DNA of 64,000 bases from Girardinichthys multiradiatus (GCF_021462225.1 NC_061812.1:42763363-42827362), one strand, 5' to 3'; numbered from the stretch's first letter, positions 23,166 through 36,335 are shown. Translations and numbers: made by a program. The notes: generated by a model from the sequence alone, not told the origin.

Positions 23166-25385
23166 CCTTGAGAGATGGATGGCAGGGGAGAGTCAGGCAT
23201 GCCAGTCAAACATCTCCCAGACATTTTCAGTCAGGCTAAGGAAATATAACACAGTAAGGCTCACATAGTTTTCTTGACAGTCAGACAACCTTGTGAACCT
23301 TGATGATCTACCGCTGTCAAATCATTCACCCTTTCACAGACTCCCAGGTTTTTCAACTTAAATGTTTCAGATCCTCAAATAAATTTTAATATTAGACACA
23401 ATCTCACATGTGGTGTGTGAAGATGTAATTGCACCTTAAGACCTGGTTGTACTACCGTTAGCAGCACTGGAGAACCGTGAAGACATTTCATTATTAGAAA
23501 AACATCTTTGTAGCAATTTGCATGGAACCTATGGCATATCTATCAGGTCTCCTTGCTGTAGAAATCATGTGTGTGTGTTTTTTTAATCTTTGTCATCCAG
23601 TGCACCTCTGCTTATTGAATGGCCAGGTTCTATGGCACGTATTGCACCAGTTTGCCATTAAACAAAAAGACAGGAAGAATAGTCAGGACCTTGTTAAGAA
23701 TGAAACTGTGCAAGTTCTATTTTACTTATGTTGACAACAGAAGTATGAAGAAGTACCAAAATTCTGCGGTCATACATTTGCATGAATATTGAGGAAAATT
23801 AAGAGACATAATTTTGGATATAAAATCAGGAACTTGTCAATCAAGCAGCAATTAAGTATGTGCAATTTGTCAGTTTGCCACTTGGATCATCAGCTCTTAC
23901 TAAGTTATTCATACAGTGCCCTAATGTCCTCATTTATACACTGCTCTGATTGATGTATCTGGAATTTTTAGAGCATGTCCAGCTCCTCCTACTGTACTCC
24001 CCCCATTCTTTCCACCTATACATCAATTTTCAGCATCTCATGTCGCACTCCTGCTGGTCTATGTTAGACGATGGTCTGCCACAGAGATGTCAAGTGTTGA
24101 AACATCACTGGTTTGTCAGCTTTCACTGTGTGATCTTGTACAGGGTTGCTGTTGCAATATTTCAGGTCAGCTGGTGAAATTGTACTCTATCAATCATATA
24201 ATTTGGTGTAAATACTGTGTAAATACCCTGCACCATGTTCTGGCTGTCACATGTCACCTGAAGGAAGGGTGGGAGTCAATCTTTGACAGAGAAGCTCAGA
24301 CTTTTAGCATAATAACTCCTGCTCTGCATTGCAAAAGTACGCATCCCACTCATCCCAACCTTTGTATGTGTCATGTTAGCACCAAAAATGTCAATGTCTT
24401 ATATAAAGATTTGTATGTAACAAAACAACACAAACTGGTGCATAACTGAGAAGTGAAAGGATAATAATACTGTAGATGGTTTACAAAACATTTAACAAAT
24501 AGCATGAACCAACAGCATAATGAGGACCAAGGAACACAGCAGAACAGTGACTGAGATGTATGTTATACACTGTTTCATTGAGGTTCATTCTGATGAATCT
24601 CTGACTACTGCTTGGCAAGAGAAAACATGTTTCAAACCGAAATGGTCTTGGTGTGCTGAAACTGATGTAAAAGTGTTGTATAAACGTACGTACTTGGATA
24701 ATTATATGTGTGGTGCGAGATTGTGTGTGTTTTTGTGTATGGGGAAACTGAATTGTTTTCCTTCATAACATTTGCACATCCCTGTTTCTCTCCCTCTATG
24801 TCCTATGCCCACAAATAAAAAATTTTGCACCACACCATACACACACACTTGCACACCAATGTAGAGCATACTTCAGTAATACTTCTTTTAATTAATAAAA
24901 GAAACACATTTTTACTCAGGTGTTGCACTCGGTACTGGCTTTCCTGGTACCTGCTTGCCAGCAGGTCCCATCGGGACTGAGCTGGGCTGACTGTTGGTGG
25001 GGGCTTCCTGCCATAACTCCAACTATTAATGATTCAATGGAAACACAACAGCTTTCGTGCGGAGTAGAGCGAGATTGAGCGGAGTGGAGCTGTGCGGTGC
25101 TGGAACCGTGAATGGAAAAGAGGACTGACATAGGCAGTGGGAGACATCAAGTGAGGCTTCACCATGTGGTTCACAAATTGAATCACATGGGTTATCCAGA
25201 AAGTGATGATTTTGAGAAGGCAGAGGCTGTTGCTGCTTGAAAATCCAGAAGTAAGCAAAAAATTCCAGTTTCACTTTGCACATTGAAGAAGTGTAAAAAA
25301 GTGTTCTAAACATTAATGGGTAAAAATGATTCACACAATACATGATTATAAATCAAATAGTTCTAATCTGGATTGAAGTTGGCCT
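23166..25385. other. AT-rich spacer, no gene seen
   Basis: No recognisable domains. A small GC-richer patch (24930-25010) has no assignable function. Confidence 0.4.
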
Positions 25386-25645
25386 GTTATGATTTGGGGG
25401 TGTTTGGTTTTTGGTTGTGGGTTTTTCCTCTTATGTTTCTCACAGTTGAGTTTTGGAACCTGCTTCTCTTTATTGTTTTAGATGTGGTGCTATATTTTAG
25501 TTTCTTCTGGTTGTTGTATTCTGTTCATATTGCTTTCTGGATTATGTTCTGTTATTGCTATGTTTCTTAGGTTTGATTATGTCCGGGTAGTATTTAGTTC
25601 CTGCCATGCTTTGTTTTTACTCTCTGTCTCTGTTAATTAGTGATG
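25386..25645 (+). repeat. LTR-like dispersed repeat, copy 2 (truncated)
   Basis: Begins TGTTATGATTTGGGGGTGTT and matches the 5' part of the repeats at 22687 and 34757. Cut off where the LINE begins. Confidence 0.5.
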
Positions 25646-25651
25646 TTACCC

Positions 25652-28311
25652 CTAACACCGAGGCTTCAAAGCACACTTCAAACTCGACAGGGTAGTTATG
25701 GTGAAGCAACACGGCTGTAAACTTTTAACTGCTGGATGTCTTTCTGCCTTATGTCCTTGCAAATTTGTCCAATAATTCATCATAATTTGTTTATATCTTA
25801 AATGCAAAGGGAGCTCTCCCATTTCCACCTGTACAGCCAAAATTGGAGAAGTTCTCATAGCCCCACAGCATAATCTCAGCGCTTGATTCTGAATTATCTC
25901 TAATTTATGAATCATTGTTTTTGCAGCCTGTTTATATACTACGGATCCATAATCTAATATTGATCTTATCAGAGCAATATATATCATTTTTAGAACAGTT
26001 TTATCTGCCCCCCACTCTGATCCTGTTAGGCACCTCATTATATTCACAATTTTCTTACATTTTCCCTCAATATATCTTATATGGTCACCCCATAGAAGTT
26101 TTGAGTTAAATAATATTCCACAAAATCTAAAATTACTTACTTTTCCTATTTGTTCTACATACATTTTTAAATCGATTTGTTCAACCTTCTTTCTACTAAA
26201 TACAACTGTTTTAGTTTTATCTACTGAGAATTTTACCCGCCAAGTATAAGCCCAATTCTCAACAGATTTAATAGCATTTTGTATTTTTTCATATACTAAT
26301 GTTACATTTTTTTCCCTTCTCCATAAAGCCCCATCATCAGCAAATAATGATTGCATAACGTCTTGATCTACTCCAGAAAACATATCATTAACCATAATCG
26401 AAAATAATAAAGGACTTATAATACTGCCCTGTGGAGTTCCATTTTCTACTCTATATTTATCTGTTCTTGCTACGCCCATCTGTACCTGAATAACTCTATC
26501 TAATAAAACATTTTTAATCCAATTGTAGGCTCTTCCTGTTATTCCCCTTTTATGTAGTTTTATGAGTAATCCATCCTTCCATACCATATCATATGCTTTT
26601 TCAATATCAAAAAATACCGCTACTACCACTTCCCTATTGACATGGGCTTTTCTAATATCTGATTCCAAACATAGGGTCCATTGTACCTCTTCCTTTTCTA
26701 AACCCAATTTGATATGCTGACAGTAATCCTCTACTTTCTACATAGTATGTAATCCTTTCAGTTATCATTCTCTCCATAATCTTACCTAAACATTATGTTA
26801 GTGCAATGGGCCTATAACTTGAAGGATTTGTTGGGTCCTTTCCTGGTTTGATAATAGGAATAATAATTGCCCCCTTCCAATTTCTAGATAGCCTTCCTGA
26901 CATCATTTTTGACACTGATCTGACCCACATGCAGAAAGAACACAAGTAGAAAGCATCAAACGGTGAAAAGAAGTTTATTATTTCTAAATTCTACACAGGG
27001 ATGACAGGGATCTGGTTTCTCCAACTGTGCGAGAAAAAAGAACTGATAAGAAAACAGGACGGCAATGTATATATAAATATATAAATATAAATATCATGAA
27101 TATAAATAAATGCTCTTACTAGAGAGTGAACGGAATCCGCCAGGGGAGACGGGGTTTAGGAGAACTGAAGTAGAGCTCAGAGCGAAACGTGCTTTCTGTG
27201 GAAAGCGAGCGGAAGGTGGAGCAGGAGTTACGTAGGAGGGTGGACAGGTCTGCAGGAGAAGTACGCTTGTCGTAATGTAGCACAGATCCAGTAAAAAGTG
27301 AAGATTGCTCAGTCCAGGAGTGTACGTAGAATTCCAGACAGGTAATCCAAAAGGCTCCAAGCGCTCGAGGAATAGTTAAGGGATCGATGGACATCAAGGT
27401 TACTGATACCTAAGGCGAAAACACAAATGTCAGAAAGGAACAGAACAAATCAAAACCCAAAAACTGGCTCGAGATGATTACCACATAGGCTCAACACTCA
27501 GGCGACGAGTAGCAGGCAGCCACGGCTTAAGTAGCGTACACTGCGATCAGAAGATGGGAAACACCTGTCCACATTCCTCCTGTAGCTCGACACCCTCTGC
27601 TGGACGAATAAGGTTAGCAGCAAGCAGAAAACAGACAGGCTCCCAGAACCCGACACTTCCTTCTTCCCATATTTTATTAAACAATCTATATAGTTTATCT
27701 TCGATTTTGTTTCCTAAGTGCTTTTACATATTTTAGCATATCTGATCTTTTCCTGGTGCTGTTAATCCTGATTTTGTTGTTGCTTTCTTCATTTCTTGTA
27801 TCTTAAATGGAGCATCCATAATATTATCTATGTTTGTTTGATTATCTAAGATTGTAGCGTTCTCTTTCCTTGTCTGTTCCCTCCTATTTTTGCCTTGTGT
27901 TAAATTATCCGAACTATGAATCTTTGTAAATGTGTTTGGCATTATACTTTCTTCTCATTTGTTATAGCTGTCTCTTGTTCATATTTTAAAATTGGATAAG
28001 AGAACTGGATGTTCTCTCCTGTCTATTACCTCTCATTTCTTAATCATTCTCCATACATTATTTATAGTTGTTGTTCTTCCTATTGTTTCACAAAAATTCC
28101 TCCATTTATCCATCTTTGCGTTTTTAATAACTTTTTTGACTTGTGCCTGAGCTCTTTTATATTTAATTAAATTTTCAAAATTATGTTTTCCTTAATATTG
28201 TAAAAGCTCGATTCCTTTCTTTTACAGCTTCACTACACTCTTATATCCACTATGGTATCGCTCTCTTTTTTAGCTTACCCTTAGTCATAGGGATTGGCAA
28301 TTTTGCTGCCT
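25652..28311 (-). pseudogene. LINE ORF2 reverse transcriptase part (interrupted)
   Basis: The 351-residue frame 26707-25652 holds FFDIEKAYDMVWKDGLLIKL (catalytic Asp), NGTPQGSIISPLLFSIMVND, the catalytic FADDGALW, and a thumb-like C-terminal region with MGELPLHLRYKQIMMNYW. Upstream, between 27656 and 28311, only short broken frames such as a GKNRREQTRKEN stretch (27880-27800) remain. The solo LTR at 26898-27655 and several stops separate it from the endonuclease. Confidence 0.82.
26898..27655 (-). repeat. Solo LTR (Ty3/Gypsy-like) with target duplication CTTCC
   Basis: 758 bp, plus-strand ends TGACATCATT...AACCCGACA, flanked by CTTCC on both sides (26893-26897 and 27656-27660). It splits the LINE ORF2. 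Both ends match the ends of the LTR at 35861-53465 (shared TGACCCACAT-CAGA near the left end, CCAGAACYCKGACA at the right), so they are one family. A TG/CA retroviral end and 5-bp duplication fit Gypsy. No internal genes. Confidence 0.85.
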
Positions 28312-29111
28312 TCAGTATAATTTCCCAAATTTTTCCTCAACATCCTCTTCATCTAAATTTAAATTAACTTCCTCACTTTGTCTTTCACATAAATATTTAA
28401 AAATATCCCATTTAGCTTTGTCAAATACCCATCCTCCCTGCCTTTCCTCCACTTCTATCTCTTTATTAGTATGGATCCTACACAAAATTGGAAAATGATC
28501 ACTACCAATTGTTATTTCCTGCACTCCCACTCACATATTCCAGCTAAATCTCTTTGTACTAGAGTTAAATCTATTGCCGAGTAGTTTCCTGTGTTAACAT
28601 CTATTCTTGTCCCTCTCCCATCATTCATACACACCAAGTGATTGTCTTCCAAAAGTTGTTCTATTATGTTCGCATCTGTTCTTTGTCCATTCCATAAATT
28701 GCTATGAGCATTAAGGTCCCCATACCAAATAATTGTATTTCTTTTCTGTCCCTGAATTCCCTTCAGTTTGTCTAGGTCTAATCTTTCACATGGATTATAA
28801 TAATTTATTATTAGAAATGGTTCTGCATTAATCCAAATCTCCACTGCAACAAATTCATCTTCCTTCTCTATCTTAATCAATCTGTAAGGCAAGTCCTCCA
28901 TAATAAAAGTGGCACAGCCACCACCATTACCTTTGTCCCGATCACATCTTATAGTCACATAATTTACAATTCTAAAATATAATTGGGGTTTTAACCAGGT
29001 CTCTTGAATACATATCACATCTGGGGCATCAACTAACTTATTAATAAAGTGCTTTAATTCCTGACCATTAGATATTAGACTTTTTGCATTCCAGTGTAGA
29101 AGCAAGACCAT
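28312..29111 (-). pseudogene. LINE ORF2 endonuclease
   Basis: Minus strand. The frame from 29111 starts MVLLLHWNAKSLISNG and has the apurinic-type endonuclease motifs DVICIQETWLKP (catalytic Glu), IIWYGDLNAHSNLW (Asp/Asn pair) and SAIDLTL. The final conserved SDHFPI block appears in a second frame (28530-28312), so one frameshift lies near 28515. This domain nicks target DNA for priming. Confidence 0.85.
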
Positions 29112-29364
29112 ATATTAGCTATCCTATCCATGCTGCCTCCTGATCAGCCTGAGCACTGAGATCATCCCTCACTTCCTCCCAGGTTAGTCCATGAATACCA
29201 AGATGATTTGCAGCCACTTTCACTATTATTTGAATTATCTCTGTTTTCGACTTTATTTCCATTGTTGTATTTATGACTGCAATAAATAATTTTAACTCCA
29301 TATATACTTTATTTTCATTTACTTCGTTTACTTCGTTTACCTTTACCTCCATCCTATTTTTCAC

Positions 29365-30442
29365 CTAAATTTCTTTCCTTTGTTTTACCACTTTGCCTGC
29401 CTCTGCGTATGATATTGTGTTTCGTACTCTAGTCTGTTGAACCTGCACCTCCCTCTTTATTACCTCACAGCTCCCATATGACGCATTGTGGTTCCCACCA
29501 CAACTGCAGCACTTAGGTTGTCTGCTTTTATTGCACTGTTCATACTCATGATCTTCTCCACATCGTGCACACCGTCTTTTTCCCTTACATGTCTGAGCTG
29601 TGTGGCCAAATCTTTGGCAGTTAAAGCACCTCAACGGTCTTGGGACATATTCTCTTACATTACAGGTCATGTATCCCAAATATACCTTTTCTGGAGGTTT
29701 TTCCTCATCAAATTCCAACAAAATGCTTTCACTATTTCTTTTTTCCCCATTTTCAAAAGTCTGAAGTCTTCTTACCTCCTTAATTCTCCCTCCTCTGATT
29801 TGATTTGATTTCTTCAACTGAGACATCAGCCGGTATTCCCCAAATCACTCCTTTTTGCCATTTTCCTCCTTCTTTTATGTGGCTCACACTTGTCAGTTTA
29901 CACCTTCCTATTTCTTTCATCCTACATGCTCTGTCTCTTTGTTCTTCTGTGTTATAAATAATCAAATTTCCATCTCTTAGAACTTTTGCAGTCACTATTT
30001 CCCCAACTTGATTCTTCAGAATAGTAGATAGTTTAACTGGATTAATTGACTGCAGTCCTTTTTCATCACTAAATCTGACAATTTCTTTAAACTCCTTTAT
30101 CTCCCCCTCCATTTCTTCTTCAGATTCAGCCCAGTTTATTATCCCCCTTCTCTTCTTTCCTGTACCTGCCTCCGCTTAAGAGTTTACTCTTTCTGGACTC
30201 ATCCTTTCACTATCAGAATTTTCACTACTCCCGTCACTCTCATTACCTGTACTAATGTCCCACTCTGGCCCATTCACAGCACTGCCGTGCCTACTCTCCA
30301 TTTTTCTCGTCAAAAGTTCTTTAATCAATCCACAGGATTTCCCGATGGTATCTTGTGTGACCCCTCGAAGCCGACTTCCAGATGAACGACGTGGCTTTAC
30401 TACTCTTTCTTCATCTACATTATCTTCTCTTACATTTCTCAA
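29365..30442 (-). pseudogene. LINE ORF1, Gag-like with zinc knuckles
   Basis: Minus strand, three frames joined by frameshifts (30442-30176, 30112-29780, 29826-29365). The last contains three cysteine knuckles: CFNCQRFGHTAQTC, CARCGEDHEYEQC and CCSCGGNHNASYGSC. The N-terminal part is basic and Ser-rich. ORF1 proteins of I/Jockey elements bind RNA. A short frame follows at 29364-29119 before ORF2. Confidence 0.82.
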
Positions 30443-30465
30443 TTTTATGTTTCTTAACCATTAAT

Positions 30466-31780
30466 AAACGTCCTTATCTTTTTACTTGACAGATTCACGT
30501 TCAATTGTTTGATTCAACAAAACAGCTTCTGTTCATATTTCTTCCGAAAACCGCCTCCGCCCTGACGCCTCCCTCTGGGTTTCCACTCCATAAGTAGCCC
30601 AGCTGATTGCTCTCAGATGAGCAATACCTGAGCAGCAGCACCTGCCTGTCACACCCTGCATAGAGAGAACACAGCACACAAACACAGCCTGCATGCAGCC
30701 TGTACACAGCCTGCACACAAACCACCGTGGATATGACAGTTCTTCGTTTCCCCAACCCTCAATTTAACGATGAAGCAGCAGCCAGCAGCTGCTGGAGGAG
30801 ATAACTTCGTCTCCACCTCCTTACCTTGGCAAATAAAAAAAAAAAACCTTCAGTGACACAATAAAGCTTCAACTCAATAACACTGATTTTCTAACTGCTG
30901 AGCTCTCTCTGCCGTTTGTTTCTCCCTCCTGATTTGTGTGCAGAGCAGGCACAGGCAGGAAAGAATGAAGATGCTGTTGCCTGTTTGAAATGCAAGCTGA
31001 AGCAACAGCCAGCTTTTGTGATTGAAAGGACCTACGTTTAGTAAATCAAATAAAATTATTTTCATGTCATTGTGTAAGTAATAGCACAAATCAGAGAAGT
31101 GGTTCTGTTGGATCTTCAAAGGATTTATGTGAATAATTATTGACAAGTAAAAAAATAGATAAAAACATCTTATATAACTGCAGAAGTGTATAAAGCTCTA
31201 TACAGCAGTTCAGCATTTTAACAGCTTGAAGCAGAAAGCTGTGCTGCAGTCTGGTGGCTCTGCTTTTCTAAACGTTTATGAGGAGGGTGTGAGGACTCCC
31301 TAAATGAACATCATAGAGATGTTCATGCAGTAGGTCTAGAACAGATCCTGGACAGATGGTTGGGGCGCTTCTCAGTTCCCCGTCACTATCCTCTGCAGGG
31401 CCTTTTGTTTGGCTATTTTGCAGGCAACTGCAATGCCAGGCTGAGGTGCGCTACATCAACACACTCTTGACCTCAGCTCTGTCAATGTTTTTTAGTTCCT
31501 TTAAAAGATTCAGTCATTGGTGTTCTTCGAGCAGAGATCTGCACTCTGAGGAGTTCAACGCCATCTGCTGTTTCTCTATTGTACAGTTGTGGATGCTGAA
31601 GGATGTGCAGTCTGGTCATGGCCTAAGGAAGTTAAAGATCATCCTTAACTTGTCACAGGAGACATGCATTTTACAATTTTTTTTTGTCACACAGGTTTCA
31701 AATCCTTAAACAAAATGTTATACCAGACAAAGATGACCTGGTTAATACAAAATCAATTTTCATATGATTTAATTTATTGA
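30466..31780. other. No gene seen
   Basis: Moderately AT-rich spacer with short tandem-like words near 30640-30720 (cycling CAGCCTGCA). Nothing assignable. Confidence 0.4.
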
Positions 31781-31781
31781 A

Positions 31782-31975
31782 TGGTAAATGGCCTGAACTT
31801 GTATAGTGCTTTATCAAGTCCACAGAGACCCCAAAGCGCTTTACACTACAATCACTCATTCACCCATTCATCCACACATTCACACACTGACAGTGGTAAG
31901 TCCCACAGCTACCCTGGGGCACAGTGACAGAAGTGAGGCTGCCATACACAGGCGCTCAGGGGTGAAAGTAGTTTT
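31782..31975 (+). repeat. Dispersed repeat family copy (SINE- or MITE-like)
   Basis: Begins ATGGTAAATGGCCTGAACTT and contains GCGCTTTACACTACAATC. It matches 33423-33620 in order and wording. Truncated before the tRNA-like GTTCGAA part seen in the second copy. Confidence 0.65.
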
Positions 31976-33422
31976 AAATTTTTGTCCGTCAGTGATGTCA
32001 GAGAGTGTTCACATTGGTTTTGTTATTATATCTCCCCTGACAAAGCCAACAGGGTTTTTGGATCTCTGGCTGAAACCCCTGGATTGAGTTCGCCATTTTC
32101 CAACTCAGCTAATCTTGCTGTGGCTCCTTTGTTCTTTGGTAGATTCAGTGTTTTGCACCTGTGTTGTTTTATTCTTCATGCCAGTTTTGTTCCTGCCTCA
32201 TCATGAACTGAATTTAGGATCTGTGTATTTGGGCTATCTGCCTAAGAACCTTCGTTTTTCTTCAGAGCTTGAGTCTGTTTCTAGGGTTCTCTTTATAAAA
32301 AATACTCCATGATTCTTCAGCTGTTACACGATTGTCAAGGTGTGATGGTGTCCAAGATCTGTTTAAACCATATAAAAGGAAGGAATAAAGCAACTTGAAG
32401 AAAGGTAATTCTTTTTGCCACAAACCGTGTTTTTAAAACCTGAGCCTAAATGAGTTAAAAACACCATTATGCTTATCACCATGCCTAGAGTTTAATGCCA
32501 GAAATGTTTTAAATTGGTTTTCTTTCATGTTGTCATTCCCAATGCTAAAGCTCCACAACATCATTATATTTTTCTTTTAGTTTTCTTGAAGAAGTACTAT
32601 TTTGAGATGGGGGTTATCAGCAGTCAGTGTTTTCTGAATGAGCTCTAAGCAGACAATCCAAAAGCCTGTACTTAAGTAGAATTTGTATTTTACTGAGTTA
32701 ACTTCACGTTCAGTTCAGTAACATAAAGCTGCTCCAGCGTGAGGTAAAATTCTGTAAAAAAAGAGTTTATCTCCTAACTATACATATTATATCATCAACC
32801 AAAATTTGTGAGTCAGACAAAGATAACCTGAGTAATTACAAAACAATGGTTTCAAATTATGATTTTTCTTTCTGATGGAAAGAACTATCAAAATTAAATA
32901 ATTAAAATGATGGTCTTATGTGAAGATATAACTACCTGTCTTATTTTAATCATAAATTAACCACATTTTATTTGTGATAAGTTTCATCAACCACCAACAG
33001 GTTTGATAACTGTCTGATCTACAGATTCAAGAAATCACTTAAATTGAATCTGTCTGACAGCATGAAGTAGACCAGAGGATCTCAGAAAGCGTCATATTGT
33101 GCCTGATCTAAGGAGCTTCGAGAACAGAAGAGAAACCAAGTCTGGAAAGGGTTTTTAACGATCTCCAATGCTTTGGGACTCCAGTGAACCAGAGTGACGT
33201 GAAACAGTATTGAACATTCAGAGAAGAGGCTACCAATGAGGCTACCAATATTTCCCCAAAAGTGCATCAGCAACAGGTTTAATTCAAAACAACAAAATGG
33301 CATCCATGTGTTGGTTCCAAGATGAAAAGACAGGAAGGTCACTGACCACAGCCTTCTGCCTCTATTTCCTATGGAAATAATTGTTGGTTTCGAAATAACT
33401 GCTCAATGCAAAAGTGATGATG
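31976..33422. other. No gene seen
   Basis: 32000-32330 has T-rich, LTR-like wording but no bounded repeat. The rest is AT-rich spacer. Confidence 0.4.
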
Positions 33423-33735
33423 GTAAATGATCTGCACTTGTAAAGCACTTTATCAAGTCCAAATGATGCCAAAGTGGCTTACACTACAATCAGTCATCCA
33501 CTCATTCATACACTGACATTAGTGAGCTACATTGTAGCTGCCCTGAGGCAGACTGACAGAAGTGAAGCTGCCATACATTGGTGCCACCGGGGCCTCTCAC
33601 CACCATCAGCAGGCAAGGTGGGTGAAGTGTCTTGCCCAAGGACACAACGACTTAGACATACGGAGCAGGGGTTCGAACTGGCAACCCACCTGTTACAGGA
33701 TGAACCCTACCACTACCACCATCGTTGCCCCAATG
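33423..33735 (+). repeat. Dispersed repeat family, longer copy
   Basis: Matches 31782-31975 in its first 200 bases and continues to GGGTTCGAACTGGCAACC. It is a diverged full-length or near full-length copy of a fish dispersed repeat. Superfamily not certain. Confidence 0.65.
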
Positions 33736-34756
33736 ATGGGTTAAAGGCTTATTAAACAGCATTCAGTTAAACTGCTCTGATCTTTTTTGAGGAGTTGTTT
33801 TAAGGTAGTTAGATTTTATTTTTTGTCGAATGAAGGCACTATGAGAGTTATCCGCTGCAGATAACACATTAACTAATAGGCCTTTAACAGAACCCCATTT
33901 CAAAAATTAAAAACTAACCTTTTTTTTATAAAAACCTCTGCTGATGGACACTTAGGATGGGATGGGACTGTTAAAAAATTCCAAACAAAATACATTTCCA
34001 GATATATTGCTCAGAATACTAATAATGCTTCTAGACCTTTTGCATAAAAAACAAATGAGATGCGGCTCATCATCCACAGCAATTCCAGTACACTTGCAAC
34101 ATGTAAGAACAACATCAGAGGATCATTAGGGGATGCAAGAAATAATTTTAAAAAGTAACAAGCACTGTCCAGGCTATGATGTATAAATGAAGGTGCTCAC
34201 AATGTAAGCATCATTATCATCTCTCAAACTGTTAAACCAAAAGTGCATTGAGATGCTTTAATACAACAGTGTTTCCTATCACACATGCCTGTGATACTGT
34301 ATATATCAGACATTAGATGATTGGACATGTTTTGGATTTGATTATTTCTGCTAAAAGAACCTATTAAGGTAAAAAAAAAAAAAAAAAGAGAAAGCAGCTT
34401 TCTTTCTTTTAAAAGAACTTTATACAAGCAGCCAAGAGATTCTCAAGGAAACAGCAAAGTAAAAAAAAAATAAAAAGAGGTTTATTTCAGTGCAGGTCCT
34501 CAGCTTCATTAAAATGGAGCAGCGCTTTCAGTTCATGACAACTGCTGAACCCAAAAATAGGCTTCTGCCTGTGATATTGAGGAATGTTTCCATTCATCTG
34601 ATGAGCCATTAGGCCTTGATGAGGTCTGTGCTGGCTCTGAGACTTTTCTTTTCACATGCATAAAGTGAGAGAAATCAGAATGCTACAGCATGGCTGACAT
34701 ATCCTTGGTTTGGTTATATTGTTTATTGGGAAAAAGATTCAGTTTTCCATACAACT
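33736..34756. other. AT-rich spacer, no gene seen
   Basis: Nothing recognisable apart from A-runs near 34372 and 34460. Confidence 0.4.
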
Positions 34757-35283
34757 GTCATGATGTAGGGTTGTTTGGTGTTTGGTTTCGGGTTTCTTCT
34801 TATGTTTTTCACATTTAAGGTTTTGACTCATGCTTTTTGTTTTGTCATCTTGTTCATGTTTTGTCAAGTTTGGTTTTCGGATCTGGTTATGTTTTTGCTT
34901 CATGTTTTTCTAGTTTGTGTTCAAGAGTCTGTTTTGCTCCAGTCACGTTTTGTTCTGTTAATTAAGTTTATTCAGTTCACCTGCTTCAAGTTAATCTGTC
35001 TCCTTGCTCCACCTGGTTTTCACACCATATATTCACACCTGTTCTGTTTAGTCTTGGCGGAAACATCTTTCACTCTCATGCTCATGTCTAGCTCTCATGT
35101 CTAGTTCTCTAACCAAGTCTTGTCTTTTTGATCATGCCATGCCTGTCTTGCCTGCCCGTTTGTTTTGTTCCTGCCTCCTGCTGAGTGTGAGTTTTTGTTA
35201 TTAAACCTTTTTTTTTTTTCACTTACCATCACGCTGCCTGCTCGTCTGCATTCTGGGATCCAATTCCAAGTAAACCGTGACAG
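34757..35283 (+). repeat. LTR-like repeat, most complete copy
   Basis: Begins TGTCATGATGTAGGG and ends ACCGTGACA, so it has TG/CA ends and TGTCA/TGACA inverted termini like a Gypsy LTR. Two other partial copies lie at 22687 and 25386. Immediate flanks do not give a 5-bp duplication, so solo-LTR status is not proven. Confidence 0.55.
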
Positions 35284-35358
35284 AACCGCTACAACAACAA
35301 GGTATGAAACATCCGAAATATATATATAAAAAATAAATAAATAAAAGTGTTGAAAGAT

Positions 35359-35495
35359 CAACTACAACAGGCTTCAATTGGAGGCAACCAGGCTTTGATC
35401 TGATTTTTACTTGAAAACATTTTGACATCTTTGCCAGAGTCTTTGTCAAAACAGATGGAATTCTGGTGGCCACCGATTAAAGCCTGTTGTAGTTG
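35359..35495. repeat. Small inverted-repeat element
   Basis: The 16-bp perfect inverted repeat CAACTACAACAGGCTT (35359-35374 and 35480-35495) encloses about 105 bp that itself contains a TTTTGACA / TGTCAAAA pair. Possibly a tiny MITE or a foldback. Confidence 0.5.
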
Positions 35496-35604
35496 CCATG
35501 ACCCAGATGACTATGAATCTGCACAGATATTTTGCAAGATCAGTCCAAGCACAGTTGGTTTATGGCCCAAATCCTTTTCTTTGTCATGTTAAAGCTGACT
35601 GTCT

Positions 35605-35860
35605 GTGATGCTTGCAAAGGTATCCATACCCCTGGAAGGTTTTTACATTTTGTCATGTTACAACCAAAAGTTTTAATGAATTTAATTTCATTATTTTATT
35701 TTATTATTTCCATAGATCCTTAGTTGGGTTTTGGTCTGGATTTTGACTCTGCTATTCTAAGAAATTATTATGCTTTGATCCAGACCAATCCACTCTGGAT
35801 GTTATAACAGGGTAAAACTAAAACCTGTGTCCCAGTCTCATCTCTTTTCCAACCTCTAAC
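35605..35860 (-). repeat. Tc1-like DNA transposon relic, left half
   Basis: GTATCCATACCCCTGGAAGG and CATTTTGTCATGTTACAACC are wording typical of terminal regions of fish Tc1-like elements. The partner half lies at 53466-53960. The two are split by the LTR that carries the Polinton, with CTAAC repeated at both junctions. Confidence 0.5.
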
Positions 35861-36098
35861 TGTCATTTTCGATATAGCACTGACCCACATACAGAGAACA
35901 CTCAGAGGAAACAAGCTGAAAGTGTAATGGTGTTTATTTACAGTACGTGAATACAGGGATATGCCAACTGAAAGAGAGGGGAAGAGAACTGGTGAAACAG
36001 GGAACGGTGTTAACGAAAATGACACCTGTACACAAGAAAGTGTCTTACTAAGTAAATGCCGTCAAGTCGCCAGGGGTAGAGGGAGTCAGAACCTGGGG
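35861..36098 (-). repeat. Ty3/Gypsy-like solo LTR, left part
   Basis: Starts TGTCATTTTC after CTAAC (35856-35860) and matches the left end of the LTR at 26898. Interrupted at 36098 by the Polinton; the last 6 bases CTGGGG (36093-36098) are the Polinton target duplication. It continues at 52977-53465. Confidence 0.82.
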
Positions 36099-36320
36099 AG
36101 AGAATTTAAGTACACCCTTTCATCAAACTTTTTGACAGGTGGGTGGGACTTCCGGTGAGGGCGGGATTTCCGGTTGGCGCCATATGGGCGCCATGTGGTT
36201 GCCATGTGGGCAGGAGGTCACGTGGTCAAGCAGTTGGTGTGTCCAAGTAACAGTGGATGCTGATTGGTTGTCGTCATTAGGGGCAATACCTTAAATGAGT
36301 CAAGTAAAACACAGGGGTGT
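36099..36320 (+). repeat. Polinton left terminal inverted repeat
   Basis: Begins AGAGAATTTAAGTACACCC and pairs with 52759-52976 at high but imperfect identity, with small indels near 36175-36195 and 36245. Confidence 0.93.
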
Positions 36321-36326
36321 GTTTGT

Positions 36327-36335
36327 TATAAATAG
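36327..36335 (+). promoter_or_regulatory. TATA box candidate for the left-arm genes
   Basis: TATAAATAG just inside the left inverted repeat, about 200 bases upstream of the first left-arm start codon (36538). Confidence 0.5.

Larger units (their letters stand above)
25652..30465 (-). mobile_element. I/Jockey-like non-LTR retrotransposon
   Basis: A nearly full-length but dead LINE on the minus strand: ORF1 (30442-29365) with zinc knuckles, then ORF2 with endonuclease (29111-28312) and reverse transcriptase (down to 25652). The order, the CCHC-rich ORF1 and the FADDGALW catalytic block suit the I/Jockey group. The 3' end is truncated, with no RNase H or tail. ORF2 is interrupted at 26898-27655 by a solo LTR. 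Confidence 0.82.

Noticed and set aside
15421..25570. Short open frames of 60-120 codons in the spacer as host genes
   Set aside because: No domains, no splice context and no codon pattern distinguishing them from chance, apart from the pieces listed.
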